A stretch of DNA of 64,000 bases from Plantago major (lineage: Eukaryota > Streptophyta > Magnoliopsida > Lamiales > Plantaginaceae): assembly GCA_026545765.1 (NCBI GenBank), contig JAIFAC010000029.1, positions 177,001 through 241,000 on the forward strand, given 5' to 3'. Shown here in pieces: positions 12,609 through 25,643 of the stretch. Made by a program: the position numbers and the translations under genes. How positions within the stretch are numbered: position 1 is the stretch's first letter; every line of letters begins with the position of its first letter. Under the pieces are notes generated by a model. It was given only the letters and a program-made list of their open reading frames with translations, made no database searches and was not told the DNA's origin.

Positions 12609-13930
12609 CTTGTGTCTAACAACGAGTTCGGATATCTTCACTTGAGAGGTTGAAGGCCCCTCAAATATGTCTATTGGTTGAGGGACTTGAGTGTCTTGTC
12701 CTCTGAAACTTTTATTCCTTTACACTTTTGAGAATAAAAAGTGTGGGTACACTTAGAAAGATTTAGAAGGACTTGGCAAACACTTGTATCTGAGATGTAT
12801 ACCTCTTCAGGAAATTAAAGGTTCATATATGTGTTCCTCAGAGACCTTGGAGTCTAAAGCATCCTCAGTGTCTTAGGCTTTTGACCACACCTTCTTCCTT
12901 CTCGATTGGAGCCTTTAATAAATAATGGAATGTGTTAGTCAAACCATGAGAGTGAGATTCTTTGAGATTTCAAACATGGATGCTTATCTACCTGCATAAC
13001 ATGCTCAGTGTCCTTGTTTGTGGAGGGGTAGGAACCTCCTTCTCATTCTCTGAGGCAAGCATTTTAGCTTCCTCTTCTCTGCTTGTTTTTTTCGGCTTTG
13101 TAACAAAGAGTAATCAATAAGTAACAAAACATTTTACATAGAAATTTAAACAAGTAGAGATTTAAACCACTCGTTATCTTGATCATTGTCGGAATTGGAT
13201 TGGTATCTAGAACTTGTGGGTTCCATGTTTTGGTCTTGTTGTCCGATAACCACATCTTTATTTGAAGTTTCGGCACTTCAAGCCTTTCTTGAGTCTTTGG
13301 CTTAATTGCCTCCCTACTTGATCTCCACGAGTTGCAACCTCGGTTTGATCTCTCTCATGTGATAGTTGGGGAACTGCTCACTTGCAAGATTTTCTTCAAC
13401 AACAATATGGCCAGTTCAATGATATCCCAAAGTATTACGCCTCAGTTACTAGAAGTTTGGGGCTCTTGTGGTTGTTGTGGTGATCGAGATCTGGAAGGAG
13501 AAGGAATATCGGTGAGTGCCCTTTCCGGATCCTCAGTTCCTTGTGTCTTGATGTATGGGCAATATAATCAAGTTTCACGTCGTCATCGAGCATCTGTAGT
13601 TGTTGCAAAATGGTATGCTATGATGAGATTGCTTCTTGACAACCTTAGGCGTATTCTTTGCGAGGTTTCTAGTTTCCCCCTGAACATCTTCCTCATTCTC
13701 TAGTAAGAATGGTTCCCTCTGAACATATCTGCTTCTTCAGCAGTCAGCCTTAGTGACGCATCATCACTCCTATCAACATGAGTGGTATCTTCAGCACTAT
13801 GGAATGCCTTACGAAGATATGCGGAATATCTTCGACAATATGGAGTTGTATCTGAACATTTTCAGTGGTATGTCCAGCATTGTGTTCAGATATCTGAGAA
13901 TCTAAGTCCACAACAAAAATAGCCTTCTTA
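12609..13930 (-). repeat. Decayed copia-type internal sequence
   Basis: This Ser/Glu-codon-rich DNA resembles in style 19150-19470 of the neighbouring copia remains. The open stretch on the + strand at 13332-13703 has no recognisable domain, and I do not take it as a gene. It is probably a further fragment of a Sirevirus-like element. Confidence 0.3.
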
Positions 13931-15684
13931 GATGTGATGCCCTATCACCTTCACAGATAATTACCGATAGTAAAATATAATTTAGACTCGTGAAAGCTTT
14001 AAAATGAAGTACTTTGACCACATTTACATATGCATGCCTGCAAAATACATTTTCACATCTTTCTTATAAATTCTCTTTTTACAGAACAAAAGTGTTTTAA
14101 TGTATGATATGAAGATGCCGAGCCGAGGGGGAAGGATTGGAAATCAGCCGGCCGACCCTTGATGCATGACTTAACTTCTTTTCAGCTAAGACCTGCCTTT
14201 TTATTCAAGATCTATAAAAAACATCATCGCATTTTGAATGAGTTGTGGATCTCAATAAGTATAATTAGTAGCAGGTCATTTAATAATCATTAAATAGCAA
14301 GCAACAATGTTGGTCGGATAACGGCAAAGTAAAAAGGCGGGGGTGAATAGTCTTTTGAAACTTTTGTCGATAAACGATTCTCGAGAAACACAGGGTTTAC
14401 GATACTTAAGTCGAATGGAAGACTTTAAGATAGGTAAGTGCGAAATAATAAGTATGTGTGTGTGTGTGCTTTCTTTGAAATGTAAATCTGAGAAAGGTAA
14501 ATGACAACAAGTATAGTGGTATCTGGAGGTGGCGTAATCCTCAACTAATCCACTTAGGTCTTTGGAGACCTAGAATTCACTAGAAACAGATAATTGAGGT
14601 TCACCTTACTATAATCCTATTCTAAGATTCCTAAACAAATGGTTCTCAACAAATGTTCCCCCGAGTTATTCCCGACTCCTAGAGCTAAGTACTTCCTCTA
14701 CTCGAGATAACCTTGGGTTATTCACGATTTCCCAAATCAAGTACTTCCTCTACTCACGCCTTGATGGTGTTGGTTATAAGGTTTGTCGGAGAGGCTTCTC
14801 GTATAACTTTTCAATTATGTTTTCAGAGAGCCTAATAGAACAAGACTACTTAATACACTTGTTCAGTGGATGGCAATACGCTCTTTCTTGACCCAGTAAT
14901 TGATGTCGATTACGAATGAGCTTCAAAAGGGTGTCGATAGTTCAACTCTTTCACGAATAACAATCTCTTGTTAAGGTTGACAACTTAGAACTACTAGTGA
15001 TTCTTCAAACAGCAGAAGGTAGTAGAGTGCTTGAAAGAATACTTTTGCTTGATGGTAAGTTTGCAAGATAGAGCGTTCTAAGGTATGTTCTTCAAGCATC
15101 TAAGTGTGTGATATATATATAGATAAATTTGAGAGGCGTTTGAATTATATCCGTTGTGCTCTCTATCAAATTATATCCGTTTATATCTTGAACCATGTAC
15201 TCAGAAGTCACTATCTCTTGTTTCAGAGAGGACTTGCTTTTGCGACATTTACGATGCATTTAATGCATAATCTTGTTCATTGTCCTTTAGTCTCAGCGGA
15301 TACATGAGCCTTTCGATGGCATGCATGCTCCATACTCATGATGTCATATGTCCGAATCATATTTGAGTAAGTTAATATCCTTAAGAAAGGATTAAGGACA
15401 TAGTCTTTCTGAGTTAGACTAAACCTTTATGTCTTCATAAACCTTGTGCAATCTTCAGTCTTCTAATCTTCAGAAAAGCTCCATTGCTAGGATTGATCTT
15501 CATGGTCTTCTTGAAATAAAAATTACACTCAGAAACCTATAATCATAATACAATATTTAATATACTAATCATAATTATTGATTTCCACTTTTACAATGTT
15601 CAAGTGAACGAGTACTTAATCACCTTTACGGCTAAGATAAGAACATGTGATGAGTGATCAAAATACTAACGAGATATTCTAACA
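13931..15684 (-). repeat. Copia (Sirevirus-like) 3' LTR
   Basis: On the minus strand the LTR starts TGTTAGAATATCTCG at 15684, directly after a polypurine tract. The inner part matches 2640-2950. It holds a short TG microsatellite (about 14456-14468) and a possible TATA region (TATATATATAGATAAA near 15111). The distal end near 13931 is an estimate, because no second copy in the window fixes it. Confidence 0.5.
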
Positions 15685-15700
15685 AATTTCCCCATTTTTG
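15685..15700 (-). other. Polypurine tract
   Basis: The minus strand reads AAAAATGGGGAAATT directly before TGTTAGAATATC. This is the plus-strand priming site that copia elements of the Sirevirus type place just before the 3' LTR. It fixes the orientation of the element. Confidence 0.65.
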
Positions 15701-18700
15701 ATCAGTCATCCATGACTATCTTTTAAGTCCTATTACAAAATTGTAATCCTGTAAGAGAAAACAATCCACCACTTAATCAATCATTTCAAATGATATTCAA
15801 TTTTAGTTGAATTAAGTGCAAAAAGTAAACATCAACCAAATCACAAGAAGTGATCTTTGCTGATAAGTTGTCATCTATTAAAATGTATACGAGTATGATC
15901 TTGAGATAGTGCAGTTTATAGAAAGAGATGCAACTTTTACAAATAGAGAATTTTAGAAACAATCAGCAAGATTACAAAAGTAATAAAACATACTAAGTAA
16001 ATTAGAACAAAGGAGAGTCCAAGCTCCAAGAGAGTATTCTAATGTTACTAGTCTTCAGAAATGCAACTTGGGTTTAGATACCTCAAGTTCTTCAGCACCC
16101 TTTCTGGATCAGTTGACATGATCATCCACTTTTACGCATTCTTGGACATAGTCAAAGAATCCTTGACGAGCTACATCTTTTGGATAAGTCACATATTTCA
16201 TGGTAACTCTTGCGAGCTTGTGATTCTTCCATGAAAATGTTTGACCGAAGTACTTTCCCAGACCAGGCATGGTCTACTTGCATTTGAGATAGGTTGAAAT
16301 ACTTGTATATTTCTTCCGGATAATGTAAATCATCTAGGTATTCATCGATGTCATATAGAATGACTCATGGGTTGAAACACCTAGTTTGTTCTTCTGATGT
16401 AGCTACCATCCGGTTTTCTTACCTTGTGTACATCATCGGTTTTGGGTAAGACGGTGAAGAAAGATCCATCTTTACGGCTTCATTCCTCTTTTCTACTTCA
16501 AAGTTTAGCTTGAGCATGAAGGTGCTCGGTTTTAGCAATTCTCCCTTCTCTCCATTTCGGGATCTGATTGAGGATGGGAGTTGGAAACTTATCATTGACA
16601 AGTAGATGTTGTAGTTCGAATCGATACCCTCTCTTGTTGAATGCACCTATATGAAGATTCTTCATTACTAGTCTTCATATACTCAATGGGCATCAGTTGG
16701 CCTTTCTTGATGTGTTTCATTGTTTACTCGCCAAGCGGAAATCCCTTCTTGCTTTTACATTTGGTGGCTCTTGTCGGAGATCCTCTAACTCTTTCTTCTG
16801 CCTTGAAATTTGTCTTTGGTGGATGTTCCTTGTAATGACTTGGTATTTCGGAAGGGTTACATTGCTAAAGGTCTTCTTTGCGAGAGGAGGTTGTAAGTAG
16901 TTGCTTGTCTCCTTTTCTTGTGAAGTGGGTGTTCATCATGTCGATTCATCCTCATCATCATTGAAGTCAAAATTGGAGACTTACGACTTTCTTGACCTCT
17001 TACTTCTCCTTCTTCTTTTCTTCTTCTTGAAGTCTTCTTCTCTTGAGATTCTAAGGGACTTGGTTCCCCTAGTGACCATACTTCTCGCTTACGTTGGTTG
17101 ATCTGGAACAACTTCTTGACAAGGGTGTCTCGGTGATGTCATAATAATGAGTTGACTTGAGGAGGAGGATTTGATTGTTTATTTTTCTTCCTCTACCTTT
17201 ACGAGGCATCTCTTCTTTCCTTACTCATGAATAGTGACTCGTGATAGCATAAGATTGAGAGATAGTTTCAAAGTTTTTACGGAGATTGTTGTACACGACC
17301 AATTCTTGAAGTTCCTTCTTGATTCTTTGTTACTACAACGATTCTGCTCCTTTGAGTTGAGCTCTTCAAGCGGCCTTAGAATGGCGTTGGCTTGCGGGCG
17401 ACATGGTAGCTTCATTCAATCTTGCATTAGCATTGTTACAATCCTCATCCTGACCGACCCTAGGTCTTTACGAGAGAAACTATCTTTGGTTGCTCTGTTG
17501 AGTAAGCGGCGACGATAGCTTCATCTCTTTTGGGACGATTTTAGCATACGTGTCTTGGGCAACTAGAGTCTTTACGAGCTCTAAAAGACCTTTATTCCTT
17601 GCAGTGCTCTTCACTTCTTGAACTACTTGGTGCGAGAGAATATATGAGGAGCAAGTAGGGCTCTTTGTCTTGAGTGATAAGTCTCTCATCTTACCTTGAT
17701 AATCAAGTTGTGGGTTTCGGCATCACTATCATAATCCTTTTCTTGGATTGTTTGCAGTTGACAATATTCTTACGCTTTCCATCAAGTGTCTTTGGCCTTA
17801 CGAGAAGATGTAGAAGGTCTTTACGATGCAGTCTCGACATCATGCTCTTCGTCATCATTGTCATCCATGGCATCTATCTCGGTATTTGACAACAATGGCA
17901 TTTTCAAATTTCTTTGCTCATCTAGGAGTGCGATTCCTTGGCATTAGCTTCTTGAGCTTCTTGATTTTGGCTTCCTTTTCATCAACAAGAGCTTGAGTCT
18001 CAATGTTGATTCTCTTCTCTTCTTCGATACCTTTACGGTTGTTCAATCTAAACTCGGTAATTGAAATTTCTTCTATGGCATTATTGTGTTCGACTTGTTG
18101 GGTATCTTGATGAGACTTGGGAGGTGATGATGATGGTAGCTTTACGAGCAATTGAGGATTAGCCTTTTCTCCACTTTCTTTGCTAGCTTTACGAATCGCC
18201 TTGTCGAGTTGGGATCATCATTACGATCATCATCATCATCATCCTTTTCTTTGCTTCTTGGTTTGGATGCTCGGAGGAGGTTCTTGATAATCATTTTCGT
18301 CCATCTCCTCGTCATCTTGAAACCGAGTTGATCACATTTAGAATGTAATCATCCTCCCATTGACTTCTTCTTGTTGAGGGTAAGTAGTGAGCTTCTTTGG
18401 GCAAGCGAATGGTAACCATCTGCTCTTGGGTTTGAGCATCCATGAGACTTGAAATCTGCTATAAGTCTTTGTGCTACTTCATGAATGAAGTCTTCATGCA
18501 TCGAATTGGCAAATGGTAGGACTTCTGTTGGGAACAATGCATGGATATAATCTTCCAGTTGAAGGCGATTACGGCTAATTACGAAAGGTCGGCCTTTACG
18601 AGTTTACGCCATTATGCAAGCACTTGAGATGTTTCTTTAAAGTGTGCTCGGAAAGCCTTGAGTAAATCAGCGGCACTAGAACTTTGAGCACGAAGAAGGT

Positions 18701-20925
18701 GTTCGAGTTAGTTTTGTTCAAACCACTTGTGTTAGTATGTGTGCAAAGTAAGCTTTTTGAGCATACAGTAGAAACACTAGGCTCATTATTTTGTACTTCT
18801 TCTTGCTTGAGCACGAGGCCTCGGATACTTTGGTGTGGAGAAGTTTTATCCTCATCAACCTTTCTTTTCTTGAACACGAGAATTAAAATCAAATATGTTT
18901 AGAAAGCTGTTGGCGGTGGAAAAATGCTACGAGACTTCACTTACTTCCAAGTGAGGAAGCTGGTAGCATGTTCCTCGAAACCTTGGGGTTTCGGCACCTT
19001 TTCTGCAATTCTTGCTTGTTCGTGATTTTAGTTTCTTTGGAGGAGATAAGACCACGGTCTTTCCTTCTTGTTCTTGATTGAGCTGTAGAACAAACATAAA
19101 AGATTTAGTAGTGGGTTTTCGAGCATTCTTTGAAGAAGACTATTCTGATTATTTACCTTCTCGGCAAGGCTCGATAAATACTTCCTCAGAAAGCTTTTCA
19201 GCTTCTGGAATCTCTAGGTTTTGGGGTGTTGGTTCCACTACCACTACTTCCTCAGTTGGAGCCTGTGGGACAGGCTCTTCTTGATGTTCTGAGGTTGGAG
19301 GAACCTGTTCTTGATTCAAGGGGGTGGACAGGTTTTCTTCCCCCTGAAAGTGTGTCTCCAAGTTGGCACAATAGAGTCGGTGATCATTGATCTCTTGGAC
19401 TTGTGGTGATTCCACGGTCTCTTTGTGCTCATTATTGATCTCCTCTGCGGTATCATTACGAGTCTCCATCTCGGTTTGATCCCTTTATGAGAGTTGAGCT
19501 CTCTCGGAAGGTTGAGAACTTTGTTCGAAACGAGGTTTTCTTGACAATATTAAGTCTTTGGCATTGTGAATGTGGAAGCAATGGCAACATCTTCCATCAT
19601 TCTATCTTCCTCACCCCGGGCCTTCTTCTTCTGCTAAGCGGAGGGCTCTTGTCTTCTGAAGAGTGGGCTTGATGCTCCTCCATGGGTCTCATACTTGAAT
19701 CTTTTGAGTACTTTTGCAAGTACTTCATCATCCTCGAGAATCACTATTACGTATTTGGTGCAGAACCATCTATGATATTTCTATCATCTGGAGAGTTACA
19801 GAGCATTATGGTTCGGGACTCTTGGGGCGTCTGGAGTTGCCTTTACGGGCATCCGACATCTTGAGACTTTGTCTCGGAAGGTTATGCCTCTTGTATGATT
19901 AGGGCTTGGAGGCTCTTTTGTTATGAGTCCTCTTTCTCTTGGAAGCAGGAGGTTTAGCTTGAGCTTGCTCGAGACCTCCTCACCTTCATCTTGATTTCTT
20001 CTTCTTACGCCTTCTGAGTGCGTTCTCGGCTGACAAGTTTCTCCTTTTCTTCAAAAGCATGTTTGAAGAGAGAGTTGGTGGCGGGATTTCTGCCTCTCTA
20101 CGAGTGATTCCCATTGTTTCGAATGTAGCAGTTACGAGACCGAAGTGCATATTGGCCTTTGGCTTAGAGCCATTGATGATTTTGGGCTCAAATTCCTCAA
20201 TATGTCGAGGAATTTGTTGTGGCGTACTTCCCGATTGAAGTGGGTTTCACGCCCTTCATTCTTCTTGTTAGGAAGATGCATCATCATCCATCTCTCCATG
20301 CTTATCTGACCTCCACCTTGTTGCCATCAAAGCAGCGAACGAGAATAAGAACTAAAGTACTCTAGTGTTTTTGGAGATGATTAGTTACGATGGCTTCGAA
20401 CAAAGTCTCTGAATGACCACTTTCATTTTCTGGATTACTTCAAATAGCTCATTGGCCTTGAATCATGGGCGTCCTTGATGTTGATGTCTTCAAATGTTCC
20501 TCGATTTTTCAATGAATATCTTGCGAAAGGTCTTGCAGACTAGAACAATTTCTTGTCCTTGGACTTGATCTTCATGTATTTTCTTCTTCATCATTCACAA
20601 CTTTTGTGAAGATTTTGGAGTTGTTATAGAACTCGGTACATCCGATGTGGATAGTCCATTTGGAGTGCGGATAGATAAACTTGTAGATATAGAATTCTTG
20701 ACATCCCCAATATCGTTTCCTTCTGGTCTTGAAGGTATAACTTCTTGTTACATACCTCTTTACTACAAAAGCTCCCAATTCATTTTGTGGTTAGGGTTCG
20801 ATCCGATGGGGTAAACTTTCCCAGGCGTTTATTGACACCTTAAGTTCCTTTCCTCCTTGCTTTTCGGCGGGAGGCGGTCTTTCTGACCTTAGGGTTCTTG
20901 GTGGTCATCTTCTTGGGTGCCATCT
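15701..20925 (-). pseudogene. Decayed minus-strand ORF region of a Sirevirus-like element
   Basis: A minus-strand ATG at about 20922 opens a basic N-terminus (MAPKKMTTKNPKVRKTASRR), then stops. In other frames follow 20778-20572 (AFVVKRYVTRSYTF), an acidic Pro/Glu-rich piece at 19469-19149 and a charged piece at 18151-17918 (EEEKRINIETQALVDEKEAK). It lies between a spacer and the polypurine tract and 3' LTR. Sirevirus elements carry an extra 'envelope-like' ORF in that position, so this may be a ruined copy, but I see no domain that proves it. Every frame is short and there are dozens of stops. Words of the type TTTACG are strikingly frequent throughout. Confidence 0.4.
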
Positions 20926-21533
20926 CTTATATAGAGTTTGAATGAGTGTTTTTAGATGAATTTTGCACGATTAATCGAGATTAATCTGTCTTTTGAAGAC
21001 TAAGCCAGAAGTTGAGTTTTTGCGGAGGGTTTGCATAAATCTTGAGAGATTTTGTTGTTTTGATCAGTGTGAAATTTGGAATTGGTAAAAGTGATTGTCT
21101 TTTGCCCGAATCCTATATATATAGCGAGACAAAATGTGCATAGATACAACATATATATAGTAGAATATGAATCGTGTCTTTGCATGCGCATAGGCATGAT
21201 GCGTCCTTTACACTTCATGCGTCGTAGTGGGCCATATGCATTTCTCCAACAGACATTACTTGCTTTGTTTTAATCTCAACCGTTGAGATCAAGCGTTTAT
21301 TCATCGAGGCTTATATTGAATATCTTGTAATGATATCGATCAACAAATGGTAATGTGCCGACTTGATGGATTTTTAATATCTACATTCATTGTGTCACTT
21401 AGTAAAGTAGGAACACTTGTCGTTTGAGCTTATCATTACGAGTGTCGAGTCCTTATACATATATTGTTTCACCTTGATTGATTGGTCAATCCGTCTTTTC
21501 TTGAGATGATCCTTGATCCATCTCATCATGGGT
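20926..21533 (-). repeat. Non-coding leader/spacer, matches 1-600
   Basis: No gene is present. In order and words it matches the first 600 bases of the window (GAGTTTTTGCGGAGG/GAGTTTTTGCGAGAAG, ATATCGATCAACA, TAATGCATT-like blocks). It lies just upstream of the minus-strand ATG at 20922. Confidence 0.4.
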
Positions 21534-21881
21534 TTAGGAGTTAGTAGAATTGACATCTATGTGATTTGAATGTGAATCACTATGATTATGACTTGATACT
21601 TCTCCGATGTACTGACATTTTGCACCTCGGAAGGCGGTGAATGTCGACACTTGCTTTCGATGTGAGAGTTTTACGGGACATGCATCGGAGGTCATTTCTA
21701 TAGTTAGCTCTCGATAAACATCTTGATTTCCATTTGGAATTCTCATAGGAAATTCTTCATCATGTCTGAGAATCATCTGGTTGTTACTAGGCATTTCATG
21801 ATTTTCTTCGTCAGAGTCATCCTCCCTTTCCATAATGATGTTTTTCCTTTCTGAAGGTTCCTCTTCAGCATCCTTTATCAT
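21534..21881 (-). pseudogene. Acidic ORF, probable copia pol linker fragment
   Basis: This 115-residue frame has no recognised domain. It starts with an acidic, Ser/Glu-rich stretch (EEEPSERKN, DDSDEENHE), followed by a His/Ser-rich end. In copia polyproteins an acidic low-complexity linker separates integrase from reverse transcriptase, and the location next to other copia remains fits that. No flanking integrase or reverse transcriptase is visible, so the call is weak. Confidence 0.25.
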
Positions 21882-22169
21882 TAGTTATATGCACGCCTTG
21901 TCATCAATTTGTGTTTCTTTAGCTTTCACTTACAGTGTCTTCTTAATCAATACTCAAAACACAGATGCGGCATTTGTTGTTAGACAATCAAAGTATTGTG
22001 CGGAATGTAGTTGATTCATCATAGTTTTCATTTTATTTGAACACAGGAGTCCACAACAGAAGGATCGACCAAAGCAAGATCAAACGTATACTTGAACAGT
22101 CCATTATATTATGTAAAAGAAGCTCATAGACCCTTAAGAGGTCAGGTCATCTAAGGAAACATTATCATA

Positions 22170-22403
22170 CTTCCTCATTGAGAAAGTATTACATTTTAAC
22201 TTTTAATCATTGTCTTGAATTTGTGCAAATTCTTCATAACGATAATAGTAAATAATTTAATAAAATCATATAATAAAATTTAATTACTAAATTTTCATAA
22301 TATAATTTTAATAATTTATTTATTAATATCGTTAAGAAATTAATAATCAACGAAAACGATTGATCGCACGAATAATAAATGTAATTTTTCTTAAATGGAG
22401 GAG
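22170..22403. mobile_element. MITE (Stowaway/mariner-like), copy 1
   Basis: This 234-base AT-rich palindrome is flanked by TA (22168-22169 and 22404-22405). The right end reads inward as CTCCTCCATTTAAG, similar to Stowaway ends. The centre is a near-perfect inverted repeat around AATTTAATTACTAAATTT at 22278-22295. A second copy of the same design is at about 45041-45268. Confidence 0.6.
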
Positions 22404-22496
22404 TATATCTAGAACATATCAAAATTTATGTTGATATCACTTGTTTAATTATAAATATCACATCTTAAAATTTTAACATGTTTAATATATTTATTA

Positions 22497-23418
22497 CACT
22501 AAAAAAACTTGGCAACACTAACGATAAGTTTCAACGGAACAAATTTCGTTGCTACTTTCACGTGAATTGCAACAAAGTACCATGATAATTTATCCTTAAA
22601 AAACATAATAGAAAATACCAACAATATACCAACAAATTATCAAATGGTCTAGGTTCGAATAATTTTTTTGTTGGAAAATTGTTGGAAATATTAGAGCAAG
22701 TAGTCAACACCAACATAACATTCCAACGTAAATAATTTGTTACTATTTGTAGTAAATTTATAACAAATACCAACAAAAATTAGCATGGTCGCAAAATAGC
22801 AACAATTTAGCAACAAATTTAGTTTTCAACATAGTTCATTCAATTTATAAGTTCTCTAATTCACATCAGTAAACTAAAATACAATACCAAACTTGTTTAT
22901 GATATTATAAAGACATGCATTTTATAATAATCAATTAAGTCCAAACCAATAGCAATGTAATAAAATTTGTCGGAGAAGTTTCGAGACTAGATTAAGGTGT
23001 ATGTTTTGAGTTTTATTAGTGGTTGTAAATTGGGAGAAACATTGAATTAGTTAGAAGAAAATCGATTGTAAGGAATATGTTACTCCAAACCATTCTTTAT
23101 CAAATGTCATATTCAATTGTTTATAAAATGTAACAACATAAGATTAAGTGTTTTATGTAGTGTCTTTGTAATAAGCGATTAATAATCTAAGAGGCGGGTT
23201 CGAGTCACAAGGACGACATTTATTTATTATATTATTTTCCTTTTTTTCCAACAAATTACCGACAAAAAAAAGGGTTGCAAAACTCACCAACAAAATTATC
23301 TTCCATTGTTGAATTACCACTATCACCAACAGTTTATCCAATGTAAAAAACTGCTTAGAAAGATTATCTACCAATAATAACTGAATATTAAGTTAGACGC
23401 TAAGATTATTTTGTAGTG
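22497..23418. mobile_element. Small non-autonomous CACTA element (922 bp)
   Basis: The left end is CACTAAAAAAACTTGG and the right end, read inward, is CACTACAAAATAATC. The 3-base target duplication TTA flanks it exactly (22494-22496 and 23419-23421). Between the ends lie many copies of CAACAAATT/CCAACAA words, acting as subterminal repeats of a family different from the TAGCGACGGAT elements further right. The internal ORFs (22558-22776 and 23153-23374) are simply translations of these repeats. Confidence 0.8.
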
Positions 23419-23421
23419 TTA

Positions 23422-24440
23422 AATATGTGATGGCTACATCAAAATCGTAAAATGTGATGTTGATCGTTTTTTAATACACGGCATGGCTGGCAGGCATGTA
23501 ATGTACCAATGTGACAGTCAAATACAAGGTTCACGCCACGACTAATAGGGAGCCAAGAAATTGTAAACATATAGCCTAGCAAAATAAAGATGAGACTTTT
23601 AAATTAAGATGCGTGTTAAACGAAACCGATTTTCTTTAAACGCATATACATTTCTAACATTTTGCAATTGTCACCAAAATTATAGTAGAATTATAAAACA
23701 ACCCACTAACTTCAAAATAATACAATTTTATCCAAAATATTTTAAATTTTACATTTAACTACCTTCATACACTTCCTCCTTCAATATTCGAATGAACATA
23801 ATCGATGAACACGAAGGAGCATTTGAAGAATCATCAAGGTTAGTTCTATTACATTTTCGTTAAATCGATTTGAAAGTCACGGAGCTCGGCAAAATGGGCA
23901 ATTGGCGGGATTCGCGGCGACTCGGTGAAGGGGCATTGCGAATCGCAAAGTTCGATCGAGCTTGTGATTCTGCTCCATCCGAGGAGCTTTCAAGCTCAGA
24001 TCGAGCTTTGTGAAGCCAGATCGGCGAGCTTCAAAGTCGATCGAGCTTGGCTCTGATCTGGATCCGAGAACCGTTCTCGTCAGATCTGGTTCATTCCCGA
24101 ACCGGTTTTTAGTTTTTTTTGTTTATTTGGTCCGGTTATGACGAGAACCGGTCCGGTTTAACACTTTTTTTCTTGCTTTTTCTACTAATTGTTCTCGATT
24201 ATATGGTCTAAATTTTGCCTAATGTTTCATGAACATGTTGTAATTATTCTATTTATTATACATGTTATAATTATCAGAATTATTCTAGCAAGTTTTATTA
24301 TATACTGTGACCTAATTTTTGTGTTATACATATATAATAATTGTTGTTATGTAATTATGTGTATTTCTTCTCATAATTTGCATGTCGTTTTGGTTGGTAC
24401 GGATTCTTTGTTGATTTCTTTTGTTTATTGTTTAATGTAG
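23422..24440. other. AT-rich intergenic / upstream region of the PMD gene
   Basis: No gene is recognised. A GC-richer patch at 23880-24120 repeats GATCGAGCTT and CGGCGAGCTT words and AACCGGT phrases. The rest is AT-rich and could be the 5' leader or an intron of the following PMD gene, since TTAATGTAG just before the ATG at 24441 could be a splice acceptor. Confidence 0.3.
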
Positions 24441-24836
24441 ATGGATAAGGGTCGATCTGGAAAACAGAGAGTAGTAGTTGATAATTCCGGACGTCTCCAT
24501 GGTCGAATTGTTACCGGATCACGTCGGAAGCGAGCAGTAGATGACAGAGTGGCTGCTAGGGATGCTAATAACATGAATACGCTTCATCATGGTGGGAACT
24601 CGGCATCCCACTCATATCATGACTCCTATTCGAACTTTGATAACTTCTCCAGGTATTACTATTTCTAACATTATTTAGTCTAAATTTTGCCTAATAAAAC
24701 TTAATGTTTATGCATTTTTGCCGAATTGTTGTGAATATGTATTGTAATAATTGTAGCAAGTTTTAGTGCTCGAAACCTTCGTTGATTTATTTTGAGTATT
24801 TCAAAGTCTTTGTTGACTTCTCCAGGCTTCAACTCT

Positions 24837-24864
24837 GATGATTATGATGATGATGATGAGGAGG

Positions 24865-24903
<39 letters not shown>
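24837..24903 (+). repeat. GAT trinucleotide repeat (Asp tract)
   Basis: A run of GAT with GAG interruptions encodes an Asp/Glu tract in the PMD exon. On the opposite strand the same bases read as poly-His, and in another frame as poly-Met; both are artefacts. Confidence 0.9.
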
Positions 24904-25643
24904 GGCAGTTATCTCCAGAAGCACTTGCATACGCCGAGAGACGAGCAGCGGAGCAGTTTCACGCTCGAAGGGGAGGATTACCACCACGATGGGTGCCTGG
25001 GAGAGGGAAAGGAAAAGGCCCGATGGTTCCACCACTATACTCATATGCTCGATGACGAGCAATCGATGGGGATCATGTATCGTGATCAATCTACAAGGAC
25101 GAGTAGGAAAATGATGATTCGGTATGATAGTATTACTAGTATGGTAGATGATGGAGTGCCTAAGGACGTGATTACCACATTTGGAAACCATATTGCTTAT
25201 CACATATGGAATGGAAACGAGGTAAGTTGGTGGTTAAGATCTACTTGTAGATGTTTAACATGGTTTTATTTAGTTTTTTAAAGTACCTAATCAAGTAGTA
25301 AGGTATCATCTAACATATTCCTTTCATGCGCCATTTCGAGGACCGTTGACCGCCATTCCGAGATATGGAGGACGTGGCTATTTACTGAGTAAATGATGTT
25401 GAGGTTCTTATATGGTTGAGTGATAGTCGGATATCCCACGGGCGGTTGCATGTTCGGTCGATAGACTCTTCTTTGATATCGGCTTTTGTGGAGAGATGGT
25501 CACTGAGACCAATGACTTTCACCTACCATTTGGTGAGATGACTATCACTCTTCATGATGTTTATTATCCTGCTCAAGATACCGTAGAGAGAAACTCATTA
25601 TCGGACTCGAGATCACAAAGTTAATGGGGAAATGGCACTTCAT

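Noticed and set aside
13332..13703. 123-codon + strand ORF
   Set aside because: No recognisable domain, lies in decayed copia DNA whose other remains read on the minus strand, and is of a length expected by chance in 64 kb.
24829..25281. Poly-His and poly-Met frames
   Set aside because: They are other-frame readings of the GAT repeat that encodes Asp in the PMD exon.
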